Assembly: GCA_020024815.1 (NCBI GenBank) | Contig: JAHHTE010000062.1 | Coordinates: 1 to 10,445 of the forward strand | Source of the DNA: Mailhella sp. | Lineage (GTDB): Bacteria; Desulfobacterota; Desulfovibrionia; Desulfovibrionales; Desulfovibrionaceae | Direction: 5' to 3' | Length of the DNA: 10,445 nucleotides | Shown: positions 1 to 7,188 of the stretch, piece by piece | Numbering within the stretch: the first letter of the stretch is position 1 | Layout of the letters: the number at the start of each line of letters is the position of its first letter | The notes under the pieces: generated by a model | Told to the model about the DNA's origin: nothing | What the model saw: only the letters and a program-made list of their open reading frames with translations | Database searches by the model: none | Made by a program: the position numbers and the translations under genes

Positions 1-4
1 AAAA

Positions 5-36
5 CAAAAGCTCTTTTGCACGCAAAAGAGCTTTTG
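5..36 (-). terminator. Rho-independent terminator downstream of the ygiQ-like gene
   Basis: A perfect inverted repeat pairs 5-18 with 23-36 (14 bp, arm CAAAAGCTCTTTTG) around a 4-base loop. Read on the minus strand it is followed by TTTT at the window edge and lies about 85 bp beyond the stop codon of the minus-strand radical SAM gene. The arms are themselves A/T-rich at both ends, so it could also end a plus-strand transcript entering from the left. The window edge hides the rest of the T-tract. Confidence 0.6.
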
Positions 37-40
37 GATT

Positions 41-98
41 AAAAAGTTTTGAGGGGAGAGTTTGAGAGGGGAACTTTTTCAAAAGTTCTCCTCTCAAA
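41..98. repeat. Strong intergenic hairpin with duplicated, partly competing 5' arm
   Basis: Positions 61-78 pair with 81-98 over 18 bp with a single G/T mismatch, which is a G-U wobble if transcribed on the plus strand. A near-copy of the 5' arm sits just upstream (41-60), and its first eight bases (41-48, AAAAAGTT) can instead pair with 72-79. Two mutually exclusive folds are therefore possible. No T-run follows on either strand, so it is not a classical terminator alone. From memory, the pattern (an AAAAAGTTTT start, a G-rich run, then a long hairpin ending in C-rich bases) resembles a widespread intergenic element of Desulfovibrio genomes. I could not verify that here. Confidence 0.5.
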
Positions 99-120
99 AA
101 AATTGCTAATCAATGAAAAA

Positions 121-2124
121 TTAATCATAAAAACCGTTATCATTAGGGTGAATAGCTGTTCCTAATAAAATACCATGTTGCCTTAAGCGTTCTGCGTCAG
201 TTTTAGCAACATAGAGTTTTTGCATTTTGGGATCACATTCACCATAAAACATTGCTGTTGCAACTGTTCCGGGTGTTGGGATAAAACATTGTACTTGTTG
301 AGGCTTCCAATTTCTTTCTTTTAGCCAATTTGCTAGTTCTCGCATATGTTCATCTGTGCAACCAGGAAAAGCACTTAAAAGATACGGAATTACATATTGT
401 TCTTTGCCTGCTTTATTACAATAGTTGTAAAAAGCTTGGAGAAAAATTTCAAAATTATCCATAGAAGGTTTTCTCATTAATTTTAATACTTCTGTTGAAC
501 AATGCTCTGGTGCTACTTTGAGTTGTCCACCTGTAAATTCTCCTGCATAACTTTCTAAAGCTTTTTTTTGCGTAAGTGCTAAATCAAAACGTACTCCGCT
601 TGCAATGCGAACATTTTTTATTTTTGGTAAGGTTTTCACTTTACGTAAAATAGTTAAATGTTGTTCTTGATCAACAATAAAGTTAGGGCAGATTTTTGGT
701 GTCATGCAACTATCACGATTGCATTTAATTGTTTTACCGTCTTTTTGTTCGCGTTTATCTAAGGCACAATAGGCTTGCCACATATTGGCAGAAGGTCCAC
801 CAATATCACTTATTGATCCGTCAAAATTTTTATTTTGAGAAATTTTTGTAGCTTCATCTATTAATGATTGTTCACTTCGGGAGGAAATTTTACGCCCTTG
901 ATGTAAGGCAAGCGAACAAAAAGAACAACCACCTCCGCAACCTCTATGTGATGTCATGCTTGTTTTCATCATATTTTCTGCTGGAATTTTATCTTCATAA
1001 CGGGGGTGAGCTTTACGAGTAAAGGGAAGTGTGTATAGTAAATCCATTTCTTGTGTATTAAGAATAGGACTAGGCATTTCAACTAAAACAGCTCTTTCAT
1101 TATCAACAGCTTGCACTAATAGGTGATCTTCATGGTGAATATGTTTTTCACTTGCTAGTGTTGCTTCCATTAATAATTGTGGAGAGCGTAAAATGTCATT
1201 ATGTGAAGGAAGAATAACAGTGTTTTTAGGTAAAGAAACAATTTCATCTGTTTTTATTAGACGGCAAGTTCCTTTTATGCCTTGTAAAACTGGTTGCCAT
1301 GGTTTTTTATTTTTAGATTTTTGTATAACAGGACTATTCCAAGTAAGTTCAGGGTGTTTTTTATAGAAATCACGAAGTCGTGTTGCTATTTCTAAAAGTG
1401 TTTTTTCACCCATTCCATACGCAACTAAATCAAGTTTTGCATCTGCTAAAATAGATTTGCGTAAACTGTCTGTCCAAAAATCATAATGAGATAAACGGCG
1501 TAAACTTGCTTCAATACCACCAGCAATAACAGGGAGATTTGGAAAAGCTTGACGAATAAGCGAGGTATAAACACTAACAGCTCTATTTGGTCTTGCACCA
1601 CATTGTCCACCTGGTGTGTAAGCATCATCATGGCGTTTTTTTCGAAAAGCAGTATAGTGAGCAAGCATACTATCAACAGCACCAGCACTTATGCCAGCAA
1701 AAAGGCGTGGACGTCCCATTTCTTGAATTTTTGCTACAATATCAGGATCTTTCCAATCTGGTTGCGTTATTATTCCAACTTTAAATCCATGATGTTCAAG
1801 GTAACGACCTAATAAAGCCATAGCAAAAGCAGGGTGATCAATATAGGCATCGCCTGATATAAAAAGAATATCTAATTCACTCCAACCTTTTATTTGCATA
1901 TCTTGTTTACAAAGTGGTAAATAATCAATTACAGATTTGTCTATAAAAGAGTTAGTATTTTTGTTAGAAAAATGACGTTTATGTTGATAATTACTTTTGT
2001 GTTTAAAGTTATTTTTGTTATTATTAGAAGATTTTGATGTATTTTTTTTTGAGAAGTTAGTATTTTTTTCTTGTTTATTTCGATAGTTATCTTTGTTTTG
2101 TTGTCTTTTTTTATCTTCGTTCAT
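121..2124 (-). CDS. ygiQ: YgiQ family radical SAM protein (UPF0313) with Asn/Lys-rich N-terminal tail
   Basis: This 667-residue protein is a YgiQ-type radical SAM enzyme of unknown substrate, expected in the cytosol. The N-terminal domain shows family landmarks such as GDAYIDHP (91-98), RHDDAYTP (164-171), GGIEASLRR (202-210) and HYDFW (213-217). The radical SAM cluster motif CGGGCSFC supplies C396, C400 and C403 for the 4Fe-4S cluster that cleaves S-adenosylmethionine. Later matches include SDIGGPSANM, SGVRFDLA, KVAPEHC and GKEQYVIPY. Residues 1-58 form a low-complexity tail with about 16 Asn and 13 Lys that has no counterpart at the E. coli N-terminus. No ATG, GTG or TTG codon occurs in frame between M1 and about residue 65, and the family match begins near F60, so M1 is the best start even though the upstream Shine-Dalgarno is weak. 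The C-terminus stops soon after the PTPGT motif and lacks the last part of E. coli YgiQ as I recall it. It is divergent from livJ. Confidence 0.93.
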   Translation of the reverse strand: MNEDKKRQQNKDNYRNKQEKNTNFSKKNTSKSSNNNKNNFKHKSNYQHKRHFSNKNTNSFIDKSVIDYLPLCKQDMQIKGWSELDILFISGDAYIDHPAFAMALLGRYLEHHGFKVGIITQPDWKDPDIVAKIQEMGRPRLFAGISAGAVDSMLAHYTAFRKKRHDDAYTPGGQCGARPNRAVSVYTSLIRQAFPNLPVIAGGIEASLRRLSHYDFWTDSLRKSILADAKLDLVAYGMGEKTLLEIATRLRDFYKKHPELTWNSPVIQKSKNKKPWQPVLQGIKGTCRLIKTDEIVSLPKNTVILPSHNDILRSPQLLMEATLASEKHIHHEDHLLVQAVDNERAVLVEMPSPILNTQEMDLLYTLPFTRKAHPRYEDKIPAENMMKTSMTSHRGCGGGCSFCSLALHQGRKISSRSEQSLIDEATKISQNKNFDGSISDIGGPSANMWQAYCALDKREQKDGKTIKCNRDSCMTPKICPNFIVDQEQHLTILRKVKTLPKIKNVRIASGVRFDLALTQKKALESYAGEFTGGQLKVAPEHCSTEVLKLMRKPSMDNFEIFLQAFYNYCNKAGKEQYVIPYLLSAFPGCTDEHMRELANWLKERNWKPQQVQCFIPTPGTVATAMFYGECDPKMQKLYVAKTDAERLRQHGILLGTAIHPNDNGFYD

Positions 2125-2177
2125 ATTTTTTCTTTTTGGGTTAAGGTATAAAAAAGATAATTACAAATTTGTTAGAA

Positions 2178-2208
2178 ATTATAAATTTTTTTTCTGTAAT
2201 TATTGACA
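2178..2208 (-). promoter_or_regulatory. Possible promoter for the ygiQ-like gene
   Basis: On the minus strand a perfect TATAAT lies at 2183-2178, about 54 bp upstream of the start codon. The best -35-like sequences (TGTCAA or GTCAAT, near 2208-2202) sit at 18-19 bp spacing and match poorly. They overlap the -35 of the divergent livJ promoter. The call rests mainly on the -10 in a very AT-rich stretch, where such matches arise by chance. Confidence 0.35.
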
Positions 2209-2232
2209 AAATTAGTCGTAGTATGGCACAAT
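2203..2232 (+). promoter_or_regulatory. Likely sigma-70-type promoter for livJ / the liv operon
   Basis: A perfect -35 box TTGACA (2203-2208) is followed after 18 bp by CACAAT (2227-2232), a four-of-six match to TATAAT. T-rich sequence lies just upstream (2184-2193). Transcription would begin near 2239, giving a leader of about 45 bases before the livJ start. A TGGCAC sequence at 2224-2229 overlaps the -10 and resembles half of a sigma-54 promoter, but the matching -12 element is missing. Confidence 0.5.
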
Positions 2233-2284
2233 TTCCTCATGTTTTATTTTACAGTTAATTTTAAAGTTAGGTTAGGAGGAAAAA

Positions 2285-3415
2285 ATGTCCAAATTGTTTT
2301 TTAAAGGCATTGTAGCTACTTTTGTTGGTGCGATTATGACTATTTCTGCACATAACGTTTTTGCTAATGATACCATTAAAATTGGTGTTCCTGGTGCTCA
2401 CTCTGGGGAACTAGCTTCTTATGGTCTACCTACTCTAAATGCTGTAAATCTTGTTGTTGATGATATTAATGCTAAAGGTGGTATTGATGGAAAGCAAGTA
2501 GAAGTTATTGCTTTTGACGAAGGTTGTAAAGCTGAAATTGCAACTAATGCTGCAACAAAATTAATTTCTGATGGTGTTGTTGGTATTATTGGACATACTT
2601 GTTCTAATGCTGGTAAGGCTGTAATTTCTCTTTATAATGATGCAAATACTATTGTAGTATCTCCAACAATTACTGCTCCTGAAATGACTTTGAGCGGTAA
2701 AAATCCTGTTTTCTTTCGTACAGTTGCAAATGATTTAGAAACTTCCATTGCTGGTGCAAAATTTGTGCTTGATAAACTCCAAGCAAAAAGAATTGCTATT
2801 TTGCATGATAATAGTGAATATGGTAAAGGATATGCAGTTAAAGCTATTGAATATTTCAAAGAAAATGGAAAAGATGTAGAAGTAGTTCTCTTTGAAGCTA
2901 TTACTCCTGGTGCTGCTGATTATTCTTCTGTAATTCGTAAAGTAATTCGTGCAGATGCTGATGTTTTAATGTGGGGTGGTTATTATCCTGAAGCTTCTAA
3001 ACTTCTTTCAAATATGTATAGTCTTGAGCTTGCAATTCCATTTGTAGGTCCTGATGGATTAAAAGATAAAGGTTTTATTGAACTTGCTGGTGCTGATGCA
3101 GAAGGTGTTTATGCTTCTGGTCCAACAGATACAAGTGCAAACCCAATTAGTAAAGAATATGCAGAAAAACACTTGAAAAAATATGGTACAACACCAGGAG
3201 CATTTTTTGATAATGCTATTTCTGCAACCATTGCACTTTTAAATGCTATTGATAAAGCTGATAGTACAGATCCTAAAAAAATTATGGACGCTCTTCGTAG
3301 TAATGATGTAGAAACAGCAGTTGGAACAATTCGTTTTGATGAAAAAGGTGATGCAATTGGCGTTGGTATGTCAATTTATCAAATAACTAATGGTGAATAC
3401 GTTGAGATGAAATAA
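2285..3415 (+). CDS. livJ: Branched-chain amino acid ABC transporter, periplasmic substrate-binding protein
   Basis: This 376-residue periplasmic binding protein captures leucine, isoleucine or valine and hands it to the LivHM channel. Residues 1-27 are a Sec signal peptide: basic start, hydrophobic core, and cleavage after VFA27. The mature part is a type I periplasmic fold close to E. coli LivJ. C81 and C106 match the disulfide pair of that family. Other landmarks are HTCSN (104-108), SPTITAPEMT, HDNSEYGKG, ITPGAADYS and GGYYPEA. The GPEG motif of E. coli LivJ reads GPDG here, a conservative change near the ligand site. The start is fixed by the strong ribosome site AGGAGG (2274-2279), 5 bases before ATG. 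It is the first gene of the operon and separated from livH by a hairpin-bearing gap, as is common for binding proteins made in excess. Ligand preference cannot be settled from sequence; other hydrophobic amino acids are possible. Confidence 0.93.
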   Translation: MSKLFFKGIVATFVGAIMTISAHNVFANDTIKIGVPGAHSGELASYGLPTLNAVNLVVDDINAKGGIDGKQVEVIAFDEGCKAEIATNAATKLISDGVVGIIGHTCSNAGKAVISLYNDANTIVVSPTITAPEMTLSGKNPVFFRTVANDLETSIAGAKFVLDKLQAKRIAILHDNSEYGKGYAVKAIEYFKENGKDVEVVLFEAITPGAADYSSVIRKVIRADADVLMWGGYYPEASKLLSNMYSLELAIPFVGPDGLKDKGFIELAGADAEGVYASGPTDTSANPISKEYAEKHLKKYGTTPGAFFDNAISATIALLNAIDKADSTDPKKIMDALRSNDVETAVGTIRFDEKGDAIGVGMSIYQITNGEYVEMK

Positions 3416-3417
3416 TT

Positions 3418-3440
3418 TTTACAATATAATATATTGTAAA
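3418..3440 (+). other. AT-only palindrome just after livJ
   Basis: TTTACAATATA (3418-3428) is perfectly mirrored by TATATTGTAAA (3430-3440) with one central base. It begins 2 bases after the livJ stop codon. In RNA it could form a weak, nearly all A-U stem. As DNA it is a symmetric TTACA...TGTAA site of the type bound by dimeric regulators. No function can be assigned. Confidence 0.4.
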
Positions 3441-3448
3441 TATTGTTT

Positions 3449-3484
3449 GGGCTTATTTCTCAATGGCTTTTGAGGAATAAGCCT
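3449..3484 (+). other. Intercistronic hairpin between livJ and livH
   Basis: GGCTTATTTCTCAA (3450-3463) pairs with TTGAGGAATAAGCC (3470-3483) over 14 bp with one internal U-G wobble and a 6-base loop; a further G-U pair can close it at 3449/3484. It is followed by TATCGTC rather than a T-run, so it is unlikely to be a full terminator. Its place between the binding-protein gene and the membrane-subunit genes suggests that it protects the 3' end of livJ mRNA or reduces read-through. That would keep the binding protein in excess over the permease. Confidence 0.6.
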
Positions 3485-3525
3485 ATCGTCTATGAAAAAG
3501 TCTAAAAAAATAAAGATGTAATACT

Positions 3526-4434
3526 ATGGATTGGCAGTATTTTTTAGAAATTTTGTTTAGCGGTTTTACTCGTGGAAGTATTTATGCGTTAATAGCTCTT
3601 GGTTATACTATGGTTTATGGTATCATTGAACTTATTAACTTTGCTCATGGTGAAATATATATGATTGGTGCTTTTACAGCATTCATAGTTGCTGGTATTC
3701 TAGGCACTATGGGATTTCCAGTCAGTGCTATTCTAATTATTGCTGCTCTAGTTGCTGTTCTATGGTGTGTTGCTTATGGGTATACGTTAGAAAAAGTGGC
3801 ATATAAACCTTTGCGTGGACAATCTCGTTTAGCACCACTTATTTCTGCTATTGGTATGTCTATTTTTCTCCAAAACTATGTTCAATTAGCACAAACTGCT
3901 GAATTTTTACGTTTTCCTATACGTATGCCTCGCATAGAATTTTTAAGTGTTTTTGGTGGAATTTTACGTTCATCTGATTTTGTAATTCTTGTTACAAGTG
4001 CTGTAATTATGACTGCACTTAGTCTTTTTATTCGTTATACAAAACTTGGAAAGGCTATGCGTGCAACAGCACAAAATAGAAAAATGGCAATGCTTTTAGG
4101 TATTGATGCAGATAAAATTATTTCTTTAACCTTTATTATTGGATCAGGGCTTGCTGCTCTTGGCGGTACGCTTATTGCTACACATACTATGCAAGTTGGT
4201 TTTGGTATTGGATTTATGGCTGGTATGAAAGCATTTACAGCTGCTGTTCTTGGAGGTATTGGCTCTATTCCCGGTGCTATGCTTGGTGGGCTTGTGCTTG
4301 GTATTGCAGAAAGTTTAACAACTGGGTATTTTTCTGGAGATTATGAAGACGTGCTTGCTTTTGCCTTACTTGCACTAATTTTGATTTTCCGTCCATCTGG
4401 AATTTTAGGAAAAGCAAAGGTTCAAAAGGTTTAG
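3526..4434 (+). CDS. livH: Branched-chain amino acid ABC transporter, inner-membrane permease LivH
   Basis: This 302-residue integral membrane protein forms half of the amino acid channel, partnering LivM. Its N-terminus (TRGSIYALIALGYTMVYGII, then INFAHGEIYMIG) is the LivH hallmark. Hydrophobic segments recur along the protein, for example 20-37, 43-60, 66-86, 105-120, 151-169, 200-220 and 275-288. The cytoplasmic coupling loop that contacts the ATPases is around 174-215 (LGKAMRATAQNRKMAMLLGI...). The length is normal for the family. ATG 3526 matches the family start and an in-frame stop at 3511-3513 precludes an upstream start, but no good Shine-Dalgarno precedes it. Instead a nine-codon open frame (3492-3521) ends 4 bases upstream, so coupled translation is possible. 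The stop codon overlaps the ribosome site of livM. Confidence 0.95.
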   Translation: MDWQYFLEILFSGFTRGSIYALIALGYTMVYGIIELINFAHGEIYMIGAFTAFIVAGILGTMGFPVSAILIIAALVAVLWCVAYGYTLEKVAYKPLRGQSRLAPLISAIGMSIFLQNYVQLAQTAEFLRFPIRMPRIEFLSVFGGILRSSDFVILVTSAVIMTALSLFIRYTKLGKAMRATAQNRKMAMLLGIDADKIISLTFIIGSGLAALGGTLIATHTMQVGFGIGFMAGMKAFTAAVLGGIGSIPGAMLGGLVLGIAESLTTGYFSGDYEDVLAFALLALILIFRPSGILGKAKVQKV

Positions 4435-4443
4435 GAGGTAAGT

Positions 4444-5673
4444 ATGTTTTTAACACCAAAAAGAATTTTTCGTTCAGTATTAATTAGTATATGGTTTATG
4501 GTTTTGGTTTTTCCTATTATGGGAATTAGAATTGTACGCCGTGTGCCTGAATATTATTTAGATAGAGTTTTAGCTGTTGGCGTTGTTATCTTTTTTCTTT
4601 CTTTACTTTGGGCATGGTATTTTGAAGTATATAAAGAACGTGGGGAAACTAAAGGAATTTTCTCAAAAATTGGTACTACATGTTCTGAATTTTCACAAAA
4701 AATAACCAATGAAGAAAGTATTCAAAGAAAAATTGTTTTAGTTACTTTGTTATTTTTTGTTGCATTTCCACTTTTTAGCTCTATGTATCAAACAACAATA
4801 TTTTCTTTAGCTTTTTTATATGTAATGCTTGCTCTTGGTCTTAATATTGTTGTTGGTATTGCAGGGCAGTTAGTTCTTGGTTATGCAGCTTTTTATGCTA
4901 TTGGTGCATATAGTTATGCTTTAATAAATCAATTTTTTGGCTTAGGTTTTTGGATTTGTCTTCCTATTGCAGGTATTATAACTATTTTTGCAGGACTTTT
5001 ACTTGCATTTCCTGTACTTCGTCTTCGTGGGGATTATTTAGCTATTGTAACTCTTGGTTTTGGGGAAATTGTAAGACTTTTGCTTATAAACTGGAGTTCT
5101 TTTACTCGTGGTTCTCAAGGTATTTCCAATATTCCAAGACCTGGATTTTTTGGTATTGAGTTATCACCAGCAGAAACAACCATGTATATTTATTATTTAT
5201 GTTTGTTAGCAGCTATACTTACAATTATTATTGTAGCTAGATTAAAAAATTCTCGTATTGGACTTGCTTTACAAGCTCTTCGTGAAGATGAAATTGCTGG
5301 TGAAGCAATGGGAATTGATCTTAGAAAAACAAAATTAGCAGCTTTTGCACTTGGCTCATGTTGGGCTGGTTTTGCTGGAGTACTTTTTGCTGCTCGTAAC
5401 TCTTACATTAATCCTACAAGTTTTACTTTTATGGATTCTGCCATGATTTTAAGCATGGTTGTACTTGGAGGTATGGGATCTATTGTTGGTGTAACTTTGG
5501 CAGCTTTGGTACTTGCTATTATGCCTGAATATTTGAGAGCTTTCTCTGAATACCGTATGCTTATTTTTGGTTTACTTATGGTGGCTATGATGATTTTTCG
5601 TCCTCAAGGTATTATTCCACCTGCTAAAAGAAAATATTATCCAACTGCATTAGAAAATGCTGAAAAGAAATAG
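4444..5673 (+). CDS. livM: Branched-chain amino acid ABC transporter, inner-membrane permease LivM
   Basis: This 409-residue protein is the second channel subunit. Two hydrophobic segments at about 11-30 and 42-60, followed by a hydrophilic stretch (62-94), form an N-terminal extension as in E. coli LivM. The conserved core starts at about 98. Landmarks are LNIVVGIAGQLVLGYAAFYA (133-152), LRLRGDYLAIVTLGFGEIVR (192-211), the coupling loop SRIGLALQALREDEIAGEAM (270-289) and LGGMGSIVG (341-349). The C-terminus ends in FRPQGI and a basic tail. AGGAGG (4433-4438) overlaps the livH stop codon and sits 5 bases before the ATG, so translation is probably coupled to livH. Nothing is missing relative to the family. 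Confidence 0.95.
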   Translation: MFLTPKRIFRSVLISIWFMVLVFPIMGIRIVRRVPEYYLDRVLAVGVVIFFLSLLWAWYFEVYKERGETKGIFSKIGTTCSEFSQKITNEESIQRKIVLVTLLFFVAFPLFSSMYQTTIFSLAFLYVMLALGLNIVVGIAGQLVLGYAAFYAIGAYSYALINQFFGLGFWICLPIAGIITIFAGLLLAFPVLRLRGDYLAIVTLGFGEIVRLLLINWSSFTRGSQGISNIPRPGFFGIELSPAETTMYIYYLCLLAAILTIIIVARLKNSRIGLALQALREDEIAGEAMGIDLRKTKLAAFALGSCWAGFAGVLFAARNSYINPTSFTFMDSAMILSMVVLGGMGSIVGVTLAALVLAIMPEYLRAFSEYRMLIFGLLMVAMMIFRPQGIIPPAKRKYYPTALENAEKK

Positions 5674-5682
5674 AGGATTAAT

Positions 5683-6483
5683 ATGCATAACGATAAAAAA
5701 CCTGTTTTAGAAGTAAAATCCTTAGCAAAAAACTTTGGTGGTCTTCGTGCTTTAAATGATGTGGATATGTATATTCTTCCTAAGGAAATAGTTGCACTTA
5801 TTGGTCCTAATGGAGCAGGAAAAACAACATTTTTTAACTGTGTTACAGGTATTTATGTTCCAACAGAAGGGGAAGTGTGGGCAGGACGAGAAGGACAAGA
5901 ATTAAAAAAAATAAATGGTATTGCTCCACATACAATTACAAGTTTTGGTTTAGCTCGTACTTTTCAAAATATCCGTTTGTTTTCAAGTATGACTGTACTT
6001 GAAAATGTTATGATTGGTAGACATACAAGAACACATGCAGGTATTATTAGTGCTGTTATACGTGATAAAAAATCACGTATAGAAGAGCAAGAAACTATTG
6101 ATAGAGCTTATACTTTATTGCAAGAAGTTGGTTTGGAAAAACATTGGAATGAAGAAGCATGCAATTTACCTTATGGTGCACAAAGAAAATTAGAAATTGC
6201 TCGTGCTTTAGCCACAGACCCATTTTTATTATTTCTTGACGAACCAGCAGCAGGTATGAATCCCCATGAAACTGTGGAGCTTAAAGAATTAGTTCTTCGC
6301 TTAAGGGATAAATTTAATCTTTCCATTTTGCTTATTGAGCATGATATGGGAATGGTTATGTCTTTATCTGATCGTATTTATGTTATGGAATATGGTACGC
6401 GTATTGCGTATGGTACGCCTGAAGAAGTTAGACATGACCCACAAGTTATCCGTGCATATTTAGGAGAAGAAGAAAATGCTTGA
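5683..6483 (+). CDS. livG: Branched-chain amino acid ABC transporter, ATPase LivG
   Basis: This 266-residue cytosolic ATPase powers LivHM. Motifs appear in order: Walker A GPNGAGKTT (41-49), Q-loop Q95 in ARTFQNIRLF, signature LPYGAQR (162-168; the LivG subfamily has YG-QQR-like rather than SGGQ), Walker B FLLFLDEP with D186 and E187, D-loop AAGMNP, and switch His H220 in IEHDMGMVM. The long insert between the Q-loop and signature (about 112-140) is typical of LivG. GAGGA (5673-5677) overlaps the livM stop and gives a spacing of 5 bases. The end of the gene overlaps livF by 8 bases (ATGCTTGA), the usual sign of coupled, stoichiometric synthesis. Confidence 0.95.
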   Translation: MHNDKKPVLEVKSLAKNFGGLRALNDVDMYILPKEIVALIGPNGAGKTTFFNCVTGIYVPTEGEVWAGREGQELKKINGIAPHTITSFGLARTFQNIRLFSSMTVLENVMIGRHTRTHAGIISAVIRDKKSRIEEQETIDRAYTLLQEVGLEKHWNEEACNLPYGAQRKLEIARALATDPFLLFLDEPAAGMNPHETVELKELVLRLRDKFNLSILLIEHDMGMVMSLSDRIYVMEYGTRIAYGTPEEVRHDPQVIRAYLGEEENA

Positions 6484-7180
6484 GCTTAAAAATATATTCA
6501 CTTTTTATGGAAATATTCCAGCACTTCGTGATGTAAGTTTGAAGATAAATGAAGGTGAAATAGTTAGTCTTATTGGTGCAAATGGTGCAGGAAAAAGTAC
6601 AACACTAATGACTATTTGTGGTGGTATTAAACCTCGTTCTGGCGAGATTTTATACTATGGAAAACCAATTCAAAATATAGTACCTAATGAAATTGTAAAG
6701 CTTGGTATTAGTCAAGTTCCTGAAGGACGTTTAATTTTTCCTGAACTTACTGTTCAAGAAAATTTAGATCTAGGTGCATTTTTGCGTAATGATAAGGCTG
6801 AAATAAAAAAAGATATGGAATATGTTTTTAGTTTATTTCCAATTCTTGCACAACGTTATAAGCAAGCAGGAGGAACGCTTTCTGGTGGAGAGCAACAAAT
6901 GCTTGCTATTTCAAGAGCATTAATGGGAAGACCTAAACTTTTATTATTAGATGAGCCTTCTTTAGGTTTAGCTCCTATTATTATTCAACAAATTTTCCAT
7001 ATTATTCAAAAAATTAATGAAACAGGTACAACTGTTTTTCTTGTTGAACAAAATGCAAACCAAGCATTAAAAATTGCACATCGTGCGTATGTTATGGAAA
7101 ACTGCAAAATTGTAAAAGAAGATAAAGCAGAAAACTTATTAAAAGACGATTCTGTTCGTAAAGCATATTTAGGTATGTAG
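6476..7180 (+). CDS. livF: Branched-chain amino acid ABC transporter, ATPase LivF
   Basis: This 234-residue protein is the second ATPase and pairs with LivG. It has Walker A GANGAGKS (34-41), Q-loop Q80 followed by VPEGRLIFPELTV, signature LSGGEQ (135-140) and Walker B LLLLDEP with D159 and E160. The usual switch histidine is replaced by Q192 in VEQNANQAL; this substitution is normal in LivF proteins and does not mark a defect. GGAG at 6463-6466, inside the end of livG, provides the ribosome site. Its stop codon (7178-7180) overlaps the ribosome site of the following regulator gene, which ties that regulator to the transport operon. Confidence 0.95.
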   Translation: MLELKNIFTFYGNIPALRDVSLKINEGEIVSLIGANGAGKSTTLMTICGGIKPRSGEILYYGKPIQNIVPNEIVKLGISQVPEGRLIFPELTVQENLDLGAFLRNDKAEIKKDMEYVFSLFPILAQRYKQAGGTLSGGEQQMLAISRALMGRPKLLLLDEPSLGLAPIIIQQIFHIIQKINETGTTVFLVEQNANQALKIAHRAYVMENCKIVKEDKAENLLKDDSVRKAYLGM

Positions 7181-7188
7181 GATTTATT

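Noticed and set aside
1446..1812. Open frames overlapping the ygiQ-like gene, on both strands
   Set aside because: They lie inside the well-supported radical SAM gene, have no ribosome site or recognisable domain, and are out-of-frame shadows of the real coding sequence.
2224..2239. Full sigma-54 promoter for livJ
   Set aside because: Only the -24 half matches; the essential GC at -12 is absent (TC), so it is reported only as a half-site.
2632..2859. Minus-strand open frame inside livJ
   Set aside because: It is antisense to a clear livJ reading frame and shows no family features.
4950..5159. Plus-strand open frame inside livM
   Set aside because: Alternate frame of livM, with a composition typical of frame-shifted membrane-protein codons.
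7049..7060. Missing switch histidine in LivF (Gln instead)
   Set aside because: Glutamine at this position is usual for LivF ATPases, so it is not evidence of inactivation.
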